This document shows positions 58,442 through 64,000 of a stretch of 64,000 bases of DNA, piece by piece; the first letter of the stretch is position 1, and every line of letters starts with the position of its first letter. The stretch covers positions 1 through 64,000 of the forward strand of contig JAYUHM010000042.1 in NCBI GenBank assembly GCA_043766985.1. The letters are read 5' to 3'. Below the pieces are notes generated by a model. That model was given only the letters and a program-made list of their open reading frames with translations. It was not told where the DNA came from and did no database searches. Source of the stretch: JAAFIP01 sp043766985. GTDB lineage: Bacteria; Pseudomonadota; Gammaproteobacteria; Burkholderiales; Burkholderiaceae_C. The position numbers were made by a program, and so were the translations under genes.

Positions 58442-58965
58442 GCGAATGCCTCTTGTGCGCGGCGCTGTGCCCATTGGGTGATGTGGGGGATGGGGTGTTT
58501 TGCAGGGTCTAGCTTGGTGACGCCCTCAAGCAATTTTTCCAAAATAACATGCTTGTCTTGCAAAAGTATGCGGACAAAATCAGCGTCCTTGTCTCGTCCC
58601 GCAACACACTTAGAGACACAAAGGTCGTGTATCTCGGGACAAATAACCGTCAAATCATCGAAGTAATGCAGTGTCGTACGACTCATCCAGTCCGGTGGCA
58701 TAACAGCAGTTTCAGGACTCACGCCGTCGGCGTGATACCCATGCGTTTCATGAAACATCGACAATGCGCCAATAGCACCGTCAATTGCATCTGCCTTGTC
58801 TGGCGCCAACGCTGGATAGAGATCGACTTCATCTGAAAGAGTGAGCCTTTGATCAGGTGACTCTGTTGCCAGAAGTAATGCTTGGCTGCCAATGACCACG
58901 AAGGACTTTTCCCCAGAAATTTCTGCCGAGGCCCGCAAAACATGGAGTAATTGCGCAAGTTTCAT
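58438..58965 (-). CDS. nucleotidyltransferase-like protein (DUF6036/AbiEii type), putative toxin
   Basis: The 175-residue protein has an NTase-like pattern: FVVIGSQALLLATESPDQRL then LSDEVDLYPALAP with two acidic residues (near residues 22-55), followed by LHYFDDLTVICPEIHDLCVS and KDADFVRILLQDKHV. This resembles DUF6036/AbiEii-type proteins, whose relatives act as toxins that nucleotidylate tRNA. Its ATG overlaps the 105-residue ORF and its stop overlaps gmhB, so all three are coupled. The catalytic GS...D-x-D geometry (GSQAL; DEVDL) is present. Confidence 0.65.
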   Translation of the reverse strand: MKLAQLLHVLRASAEISGEKSFVVIGSQALLLATESPDQRLTLSDEVDLYPALAPDKADAIDGAIGALSMFHETHGYHADGVSPETAVMPPDWMSRTTLHYFDDLTVICPEIHDLCVSKCVAGRDKDADFVRILLQDKHVILEKLLEGVTKLDPAKHPIPHITQWAQRRAQEAFA

Positions 58966-59279
58966 GCTTCCATAGCCTTGCGACGAATCTGCATGCGCTC
59001 AGAATCAGACAATAAAAAACCCAGTGGCGACATGCTACGCATAGTGGCAGCAGTATCAGTATCAATACAAACCGATTTTTCTATTTCGTCAACGCCACCG
59101 CCCAGCATACGCCTCCAAGCATCACGATAGACTTGTCCAGAACCAGAAATTCCTTGAGCCTCCCAACGATTCAACACATCCACGGCCTTAACTAAATGCT
59201 CAGGATGTGTACGCAAACGATTCACTGCAACTTGGTGAAACGCCAAGGTGAACCGTTCAATTTGTCGTTGCGTAGGCAT
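58962..59279 (-). CDS. small protein paired with the nucleotidyltransferase, putative antitoxin
   Basis: A 105-residue protein beginning MPTQRQIERFTLAFHQVAVN, then LRTHPEHLVKAVDVLNRWEA, and ending with MRSMSPLGFLLSDSERMQIR. I recall small proteins of the form LRxxP..L..A...L.RW ... SP...LxxxER encoded directly upstream of NTases, which would be the antitoxin. The stop overlaps the NTase ATG (ATGA). It begins 24 bases after glyS, so it has probably no strong promoter of its own. Confidence 0.6.
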   Translation of the reverse strand: MPTQRQIERFTLAFHQVAVNRLRTHPEHLVKAVDVLNRWEAQGISGSGQVYRDAWRRMLGGGVDEIEKSVCIDTDTAATMRSMSPLGFLLSDSERMQIRRKAMEA

Positions 59280-59303
59280 AGTTCAATTATGAATGGCAAT
59301 CGC

Positions 59304-61457
59304 TTAACTTGCCAGCTTGGACAAATCCGCCACGCGGTTCATGGCGTTGTGCAAAGTGGCCAACAGGCCCAGGCGGTTGGCCTTGAGTGCTGGGTCTTCG
59401 GCGTTGACCATGACTTTGTCGAAGAACGCATCTACTGGGTCTTTCAGGGCGGCCAGTGCTTGCAAATTGGTAGTGTAATCGCCATTAGCCCAGGCAAGGT
59501 CAGCACGAGCAGCTATTGCGTTAATAGCGACGTGCAATGCTATTTCGTCTTCTGCTTGCAGCAAGGCGGGGTTGACTTTGGCTACTACGGCGCCTTCGGC
59601 TTTCTTCAAGATGTTGCCGACCCGCTTGTTCGCAGCGGCCAGCGCGGGGGCTTCTGGCAATGCAGCAAAGGCGCGGACGGCAGCAAGGCGTTTGGGGATA
59701 GTGCGCCATTCGCCTAGCTGCTGGGCGTAGATGGCTGCATCCACCTCAGCGGCAGAGTAGCCACCATCTTTTAAGTAGCCCTTCAGTCGCTCAATCAAAA
59801 ACTCGTCAAGTGCAACGGCTTGGTCTTGCAGTAGGCCGGGTGCAAACGATGCAAAAGCCAAGCGGGTGAGTTCATAAAACTGCAATGGCAAGTCACTCTC
59901 TACCAGCATACGCGCAACGCCTAAGGCATGACGACGCAGCGCAAACGGGTCGCGGTCACCCGTCGGCAAATTACCAATACCAAACATACCCACCAACGTT
60001 TCCAGCTTATCGGCCAGAGCCACCACAAGGCCCACTTGGTTGCGCGGCAGCTCATCACCTGCAAAGCGCGGCTTGTAATGGTCTTCAATCGCGTTGGCTA
60101 CATCGTCGGTCAGCCCATCGTGGCGTGCGTAGTAGCCGCCCATGATGCCTTGCAGCTCGGGGAACTCGCCCACCATGTCGGTGAGCAAGTCGGTTTTGGC
60201 CAGGCGCGCGGCGGTGTCGGCTTGCTTAGCCAAGATGTCGCCGCCCAGTTGCTGGCCGATGGCTTTGGCAATGGCGCGTACCCGCTCGGTGCGCTCGCCT
60301 TGGGTGCCCAGCTTGTTGTGGTACACCACCTTAGCCAACGCCTCCACGCGCGACTCCAGCGTCTTTTTGCGGTCTTGGTCAAAGAAGAATTTGGCATCGG
60401 CCAAGCGCGGGCGCACCACGCGCTCGTTGCCTTGGATGACGGCACTGGCATCACTCGGCGTGATGTTGCTGACGACCAGAAACTGGTTGGTCAGCTTGCC
60501 GCCTGCGTCCAGCAGAGGAAAGTATTTCTGATTCGCCTTCATGGTCAAAATCAAGCACTCTTGCGGCACGGCGAGGAATTCGGTTTCGAATTCGCAGACC
60601 AGCACATTGGGGCGCTCGACCAATGCGGTCACCTCGTCCAGCAGCGCGTCGTCGTCAATTGGCCGGAGCGCTCCGTGCGACTCGCCTCCTGCGCCGCCGC
60701 CCACCTTGGCCGCTGCGGCTGCCAACTGCTTGGCGATCTCGGCCTTGCGCTCGGCAAAGCTGGCAATCACCGCGCCCTGCTCGCGCAAGGTTGCGGCGTA
60801 GCTGTCAGCATCTTTAATAACCACAGGCGACACGGCCGCCTCAAAGCGGTGGCCTTGCGTGCTGTTGGTGGCTTGCAAACCCAAGGCTTCGATAGGCACC
60901 ACCTCGCTACCATGCAAAGCCAGCAGCCCGTGCGCAGGCCGCACAAAGCTCACACTGGTCCAGCCCGGCATCTCACTGCCGGCGCCCAGTTGGTAGCTCA
61001 TCACCTTTGGAATCGGCAGCTTCGCAATCGCAGCAGCCAACGCGGCATTCAAAGCGGCCACCAAAGTTGCGCCCTGCTGCGTGGACTCATAAAACAAAGC
61101 CTCTGCCTTGCCGTCCATCACGCGCTTGAGGCCAGTTACTGCAGAGGCATCAGCCCCTAACGCTTGCAATTTTTTAAGCAAAGCGGGCGATGCATTGCCC
61201 ACAGCATCCAAGCCCACAGCTACAGGCATGAGTTTTTGCGATACGGCTTTGTCTGCGCCCCTGGCTGCCACAGCCGTGATGTGCGCGGCCAAGCGGCGCG
61301 GTGACGCAAATGATGTGAGCACCGAGTCCGCCCCGCACACACCTTGCGCCTTCAGCTGCTCGTGCAGCACGCCAGCAAACGCCTCCCCCAGCTTCTTCAA
61401 AGCCTTGGGCGGCAGTTCTTCAACAAACAGTTCAACGAGTAAATTTTTAGATGTCAT
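59304..61457 (-). CDS. glyS: glycyl-tRNA synthetase beta subunit
   Basis: Beta subunit of the heterotetrameric bacterial GlyRS: LLVELFVEELPPKALKKLGE at the start, FASPRRLAAHI near 50, FLAVPQECLILTMKANQKYF near 300, and a C-terminal anticodon-binding region. Length 717 is typical. The ATG overlaps the vapC stop (TTATGACA), so its translation is coupled to the toxin gene. A repeat copy lies in the C-terminal region. Confidence 0.96.
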   Translation of the reverse strand: MTSKNLLVELFVEELPPKALKKLGEAFAGVLHEQLKAQGVCGADSVLTSFASPRRLAAHITAVAARGADKAVSQKLMPVAVGLDAVGNASPALLKKLQALGADASAVTGLKRVMDGKAEALFYESTQQGATLVAALNAALAAAIAKLPIPKVMSYQLGAGSEMPGWTSVSFVRPAHGLLALHGSEVVPIEALGLQATNSTQGHRFEAAVSPVVIKDADSYAATLREQGAVIASFAERKAEIAKQLAAAAAKVGGGAGGESHGALRPIDDDALLDEVTALVERPNVLVCEFETEFLAVPQECLILTMKANQKYFPLLDAGGKLTNQFLVVSNITPSDASAVIQGNERVVRPRLADAKFFFDQDRKKTLESRVEALAKVVYHNKLGTQGERTERVRAIAKAIGQQLGGDILAKQADTAARLAKTDLLTDMVGEFPELQGIMGGYYARHDGLTDDVANAIEDHYKPRFAGDELPRNQVGLVVALADKLETLVGMFGIGNLPTGDRDPFALRRHALGVARMLVESDLPLQFYELTRLAFASFAPGLLQDQAVALDEFLIERLKGYLKDGGYSAAEVDAAIYAQQLGEWRTIPKRLAAVRAFAALPEAPALAAANKRVGNILKKAEGAVVAKVNPALLQAEDEIALHVAINAIAARADLAWANGDYTTNLQALAALKDPVDAFFDKVMVNAEDPALKANRLGLLATLHNAMNRVADLSKLAS
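59488..59530 (-). repeat. dispersed 42-bp repeat, in frame inside glyS
   Basis: Forward on the coding strand: TTAACGCAATAGCTGCTCGT then GCTGACC; translated as INAIAARADLAW, the same phase as the paaD copy. Confidence 0.6.
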
Positions 61458-61909
61458 AAAGTAATGAGTTTCAGCCCTGTGGCCTGAGCATTGATATTGA
61501 GATTTTGATCAAACGACAATAACTGTTTGCAATTTTGGCGCATCGCCACCGCTAAATGCAGCGCATCACCAGCACGTAAACCGCTTACAGCCACACGGCA
61601 CAGTTGCGCCGCACGCGAAAAGTCTTGTGGCAGCACGGGTAGCAGCTCAATCGCACCTTGACACGACTGCTCGAATGCGTCCCAAGCGAGATCAGCCCCA
61701 TCTTGCGACAATGTTTTGCTACGCACTTTTACCGACAATGCGCTAGCTACCTCGGTCACGCACCAGTCTGCGGCGCACAGCACATTTGACTCGTCGCCCA
61801 GCCAATTACGAATGGCCAGCGCCGTTGGCTCTTTTGCAAATAAAGCCACTAGGGCACTTGTGTCTGCGTATACCCAAGATGAGCTCTCGGAGGCGGTACT
61901 AGCACTCAT
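61454..61909 (-). CDS. vapC: VapC PIN-domain toxin
   Basis: A 151-residue PIN-domain protein: VYADTSALVALFAKEPTALA (first Asp near 15), VTEVASALSVKVRSKTL near 48, and LRAGDALHLAVAMRQNCKQL near 112-130 with two further acidic positions. Its N-terminal ten residues are serine-rich. It lies two bases after vapB and its stop overlaps glyS, so an essential tRNA synthetase is read through the toxin. VapC toxins commonly cut tRNAs, which makes the location notable. Confidence 0.85.
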   Translation of the reverse strand: MSASTASESSSWVYADTSALVALFAKEPTALAIRNWLGDESNVLCAADWCVTEVASALSVKVRSKTLSQDGADLAWDAFEQSCQGAIELLPVLPQDFSRAAQLCRVAVSGLRAGDALHLAVAMRQNCKQLLSFDQNLNINAQATGLKLITL

Positions 61910-61911
61910 CT

Positions 61912-62160
61912 TTAGTAGCGCGCCTCGCGACGCATTTGCTCTACAACCGGCTCGGTCGTGGGCAAACTGGCGTGCAGTTTTTCGAGACTTTTAATAAACG
62001 CCTTACGATCAAACGGCTTGCGCGCAGCCAGGCGCAGATGCGCAGGACTCACCACTTCTGCGTCCAGCGTAGAGCCATCTTGCACCCCCAGTTCACGCAC
62101 CAATTGTGCAGGCAGCCGCACCGCCAGGCTATTGCCCCACTTTCCTACCTGTAAATCCAT
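61912..62160 (-). CDS. vapB: AbrB/MazE-fold VapB antitoxin
   Basis: The 82-residue protein begins MDLQVGKWGNSLAVRLPAQL, the swapped-hairpin AbrB/SpoVT DNA-binding fold, with VQDGSTLDAEVVSPAHLRL following. The C-terminal segment KAFIKSLEKLHASLPTTEPV binds the toxin. It has its own promoter and direct repeats upstream. Confidence 0.86.
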   Translation of the reverse strand: MDLQVGKWGNSLAVRLPAQLVRELGVQDGSTLDAEVVSPAHLRLAARKPFDRKAFIKSLEKLHASLPTTEPVVEQMRREARY

Positions 62161-62174
62161 AGCACCGCCTCAAA

Positions 62175-62223
62175 ATGTATAAACATGTATATCCATTGTA
62201 CCCATGCTGTATGAAATCCGCAA
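62175..62223 (-). promoter_or_regulatory. promoter and direct repeats upstream of vapB
   Basis: On the minus strand TTGCGG (62218-62223) and TACAAT (62195-62200) are 17 bases apart; two TATACAT direct repeats (62175-62181 and 62185-62191) follow before the start at 62160. The arrangement fits an autoregulated toxin-antitoxin promoter inside the glyQS operon. Confidence 0.5.
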
Positions 62224-62225
62224 AA

Positions 62226-62334
62226 CTATTTCAAGTTGACCGCGCTGTAATGCAGCACCGTAGGAAACGGGTCATAAAAATGGTGCCGCAGTCTGCCCCA
62301 GCTTGATCTGCAGCGTGGCCACTTCCAAAATCAT
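62226..62334 (-). pseudogene. remnant of an antibiotic biosynthesis monooxygenase (ABM) gene
   Basis: The minus strand starts ATG overlapping the glyQ stop and reads MILEVATLQIKLGQTAAPF before a stop at 62272; in a second frame FYDPFPTVLHYSAVNLK ends at 62226. The first piece matches the N-terminus of ABM-fold proteins (MILEIAxxxxxxGQxAAF) and the second their C-terminus (FYDPFPTVEHY). About 60 central residues are missing and a frameshift lies between, so the gene is a deletion remnant. Confidence 0.65.
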
Positions 62335-63254
62335 CAGGCGGCTTTCTTGGGCATCTGCGCCACCCACTCACGCGGGGCCATAGGAAAGCCCAGGCGCTCG
62401 CGGCTTTCGTAGTAGCTTTGCGCTACGCTGCGCGAGATGTTGCGGATGCGGCCAATGTAGGCGGCGCGCTCGGTGACGCTGATGGCGCCACGCGCGTCTA
62501 GCAAATTAAAGCTGTGCGCGGCTTTTAAAACCTGCTCATAGGCGGGCAGAGCGAGCTGCTGCTCTATCAAATACTTGGCTTGCTTCTCGTGCGCGGTGAA
62601 GGCGGTGAACAAAAACTCGGCATCGCTGTGCTCAAAGTTATAGGTCGATTGCTCCACCTCGTTTTGCTTGTACACGTCGCCATACGTCAGTTTGTCGCCA
62701 TTCACGCCTTCGGTCCAAGTGAGGTTGTACACGTTGTCCACGCCCTGCAGGTACATGGCCAAGCGCTCCAGGCCATAGGTAATCTCACCCGTGATGGGCT
62801 TGCAGTCAATGCCGCCCACCTGCTGGAAGTAGGTGAACTGCGTGACTTCCATGCCGTTGAGCCACACTTCCCAGCCCAAGCCCCAGGCACCCAGCGTGGG
62901 GTTTTCCCAATCGTCTTCGACAAAGCGGATGTCGTTCTTTTTCAAGTCAAAGCCCAGCGCCTCCAGCGAGCCCAGGTACAGCTCCAAAATGTTGGCGGGT
63001 GCGGGCTTTAAAACCACCTGGTATTGGTAGTAGTGCTGCAAGCGGTTGGGGTTCTCGCCATAGCGGCCGTCTTTTGGGCGGCGGCTGGGCTGCACGTAGG
63101 CGGCCTTCCATGGCTCGGGGCCAAGCGCTCTTAAAAATGTAGCGGTGTGCGATGTGCCAGCGCCCACCTCCATGTCGTACGGCTGCAGCAGCGCGCAGCC
63201 TTGTTTAGCCCAATAGGACTGAAGGGTAAGGATAATGTCTTGAAAACTCAGCAT
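62334..63254 (-). CDS. glyQ: glycyl-tRNA synthetase alpha subunit
   Basis: The alpha subunit forms the catalytic site: MLSFQDIILTLQSYWAKQGC at the start, LQPYDMEVGAGTSHTATFLR near 20-38, YVQPSRRPKDGRYGENPNRL near 54-73, and a C-terminal RNISRSVAQSYYESRERLGF. Length 306 is normal. It is followed by an ABM-gene remnant and vapBC before glyS, which usually follows directly. Confidence 0.96.
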   Translation of the reverse strand: MLSFQDIILTLQSYWAKQGCALLQPYDMEVGAGTSHTATFLRALGPEPWKAAYVQPSRRPKDGRYGENPNRLQHYYQYQVVLKPAPANILELYLGSLEALGFDLKKNDIRFVEDDWENPTLGAWGLGWEVWLNGMEVTQFTYFQQVGGIDCKPITGEITYGLERLAMYLQGVDNVYNLTWTEGVNGDKLTYGDVYKQNEVEQSTYNFEHSDAEFLFTAFTAHEKQAKYLIEQQLALPAYEQVLKAAHSFNLLDARGAISVTERAAYIGRIRNISRSVAQSYYESRERLGFPMAPREWVAQMPKKAA

Positions 63255-63297
63255 AGGGCGCTATTTTAGCGGTTCTACGCCGGGTTTATAAGCAAAA

Positions 63298-64000
63298 TCA
63301 GGCTCTGGCCCTTTGGAAAATAGCACGAGCTGCTACCAAAAGAATAGTGATACCCAGCAGCCACAAAGGCCACAGCCCAAAGCGCCCGGCCCACCAGGCA
63401 TATGGCGTCACCCCTGTGCGGCCCTCCACCTCGCCCACCAGCACGCCGCGCGTGTGGCGCTCCAGGCTGGCGGTCACTCGGCCCCGGTGGTCGATGATGA
63501 CCGTGGGGCCGGTATTGGTAGCGCGTACCATGGGGCGGCCCAGCTCCAGCGCGCGCATGCGGCTGATGTGCAGGTGCTGGTCAATGGCGATGCTGTTGCC
63601 AAACCAGCCGATGTTGCTCAGGTTAACCAATACCGTGGGCGCGGCGGCCTCGTCTTTGAAACGCGCCGCCAGCTCGTCGCCAAACAGGTCTTCATAGCAA
63701 ATATTGGGCGCCCAGCGCTGGCCTGTAAACTCAAAACTGGGCTGGCCAATGGCGCCCCGGTTGAAGTCGCCCAGCGGTATGTTCATCATTTGCGTGAACC
63801 ATTTGAACCACGGCGGGATAAATTCGCCAAAGGGCACCAAGTGGTGTTTGCTGTAGATGTAGGCCTCTTTTTGACCGGGTTTGAGGCCCATGGCCGAGTT
63901 GGTGTAGCCCTCTACATAGCCGCCCAGCGGCACGCCGATAAGCGCGGCTTGGTTGCCCGCGCCGAAGCGGCTGCGCAGGTTATTCCAATACGCATCGGGC
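63298..64000 (-). CDS. lnt: apolipoprotein N-acyltransferase, C-terminal part (cut by window edge)
   Basis: The open frame continues from the right edge. Nitrilase-like domain features: GYTNSAMGLKPGQKEAYIYS, KHHLVPFGEFIPPW (catalytic Lys), ICYEDLFGDELA (catalytic Cys), VNLSNIGWFG and SRMRALELGRPMVRATNTGP; a final membrane helix GLWPLWLLGITILLVAARAI ends the protein. Lnt adds the third acyl chain to lipoproteins. It is the first gene of the minus-strand operon toward plsC; a repeat copy forms its last codons. Confidence 0.93.
   Translation of the reverse strand, partial: PDAYWNNLRSRFGAGNQAALIGVPLGGYVEGYTNSAMGLKPGQKEAYIYSKHHLVPFGEFIPPWFKWFTQMMNIPLGDFNRGAIGQPSFEFTGQRWAPNICYEDLFGDELAARFKDEAAAPTVLVNLSNIGWFGNSIAIDQHLHISRMRALELGRPMVRATNTGPTVIIDHRGRVTASLERHTRGVLVGEVEGRTGVTPYAWWAGRFGLWPLWLLGITILLVAARAIFQRARA
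63311..63350 (-). repeat. dispersed 42-bp repeat at the end of lnt
   Basis: Reading on the coding strand: TATTCTTTTGGTAGCAGCTC then GTGCTATTTTCCA. It is translated as ILLVAARAIFQ, the same phase as the paaD and glyS copies, contributing the last membrane helix end. Confidence 0.6.

Noticed and set aside
59928..61160. 410-codon frame antisense to glyS
   Set aside because: A shadow of glyS without start signals or motifs.
1..64000. tRNA, rRNA, CRISPR arrays, prophage or insertion-sequence transposase genes
   Set aside because: Looked for on both strands; nothing recognisable was found.

Overview
The window looks like chromosomal DNA of a betaproteobacterium of the order Burkholderiales, most likely family Comamonadaceae near Rhodoferax/Polaromonas. 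This is inferred from gene content and order (lnt-glyQ-glyS-gmhB-plsC; ahcY-tlyA-metF under an SAH riboswitch; a paaABCDE operon with a PaaR-type palindrome; a double-length UvrA) and from a short dispersed repeat (core ATAGCTGCTYGTGC) of a kind I associate with that family. No rRNA, tRNA, CRISPR array, prophage or insertion sequence was recognised.

Layout. 1-1.3 kb: start of rplM with a promoter and long leader, then divergent rlmJ. 1.5-6.8 kb: an unknown gene, then paaABCDE (phenylacetyl-CoA epoxidase) behind a palindromic operator, with a 45-bp-arm inverted repeat between paaA and paaB. 6.4-10.8 kb, minus strand: ahcY (SAH riboswitch), tlyA, metF and an rlpA that reads on antisense into paaE. 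10.8-14.9 kb, plus strand: parDE, prfC, a HAD phosphatase and an alpha/beta hydrolase. 15-21 kb: one 1998-residue UvrA with two complete UvrA halves. 21-26 kb: a sodium:solute symporter set and an MHS-family permease. 27-36 kb: a leucine/isovalerate catabolic operon (liuB, acyl-CoA dehydrogenase, liuC, liuD, ghrA-like, mvaB) interrupted by vapBC. 37-46.6 kb: a LIV branched-chain amino acid ABC transporter with a fused LivM-LivG protein and a TRAP transporter. 46.7-55 kb: acyl-CoA dehydrogenase, SDR, thiolase, aceK with a partner gene, carbonic anhydrase, liuA, a hotdog thioesterase and the regulator liuR. 55-64 kb: an MBL-fold hydrolase, then lnt-glyQ-vapBC-glyS-(putative two-gene toxin-antitoxin)-gmhB-plsC-YgjP-like protease on the minus strand.

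How it fits together. Much of the window serves acyl-CoA catabolism. Leucine would enter through LivHMGKF and pass through LiuA, LiuB/LiuD, LiuC and MvaB to acetyl-CoA and acetoacetate; the 26-bp core palindrome is identical at liuB and at the liuR/MBL-hydrolase divergence 18 kb away, so LiuR probably controls both. Phenylacetate catabolism has its own PaaR-like site. AceK, which controls isocitrate dehydrogenase, fits growth on acetyl-CoA-yielding substrates.

The most unusual features are: a 42-bp repeat found about fifteen times, many copies in frame inside conserved genes and always translated in the same phase; four toxin-antitoxin-like pairs lodged co-directionally inside housekeeping operons, two with stop/start overlap to the next essential gene; the double UvrA with REP-like palindrome pairs in its coding sequence; an antisense rlpA tail over paaE; and small remnants of deleted genes.
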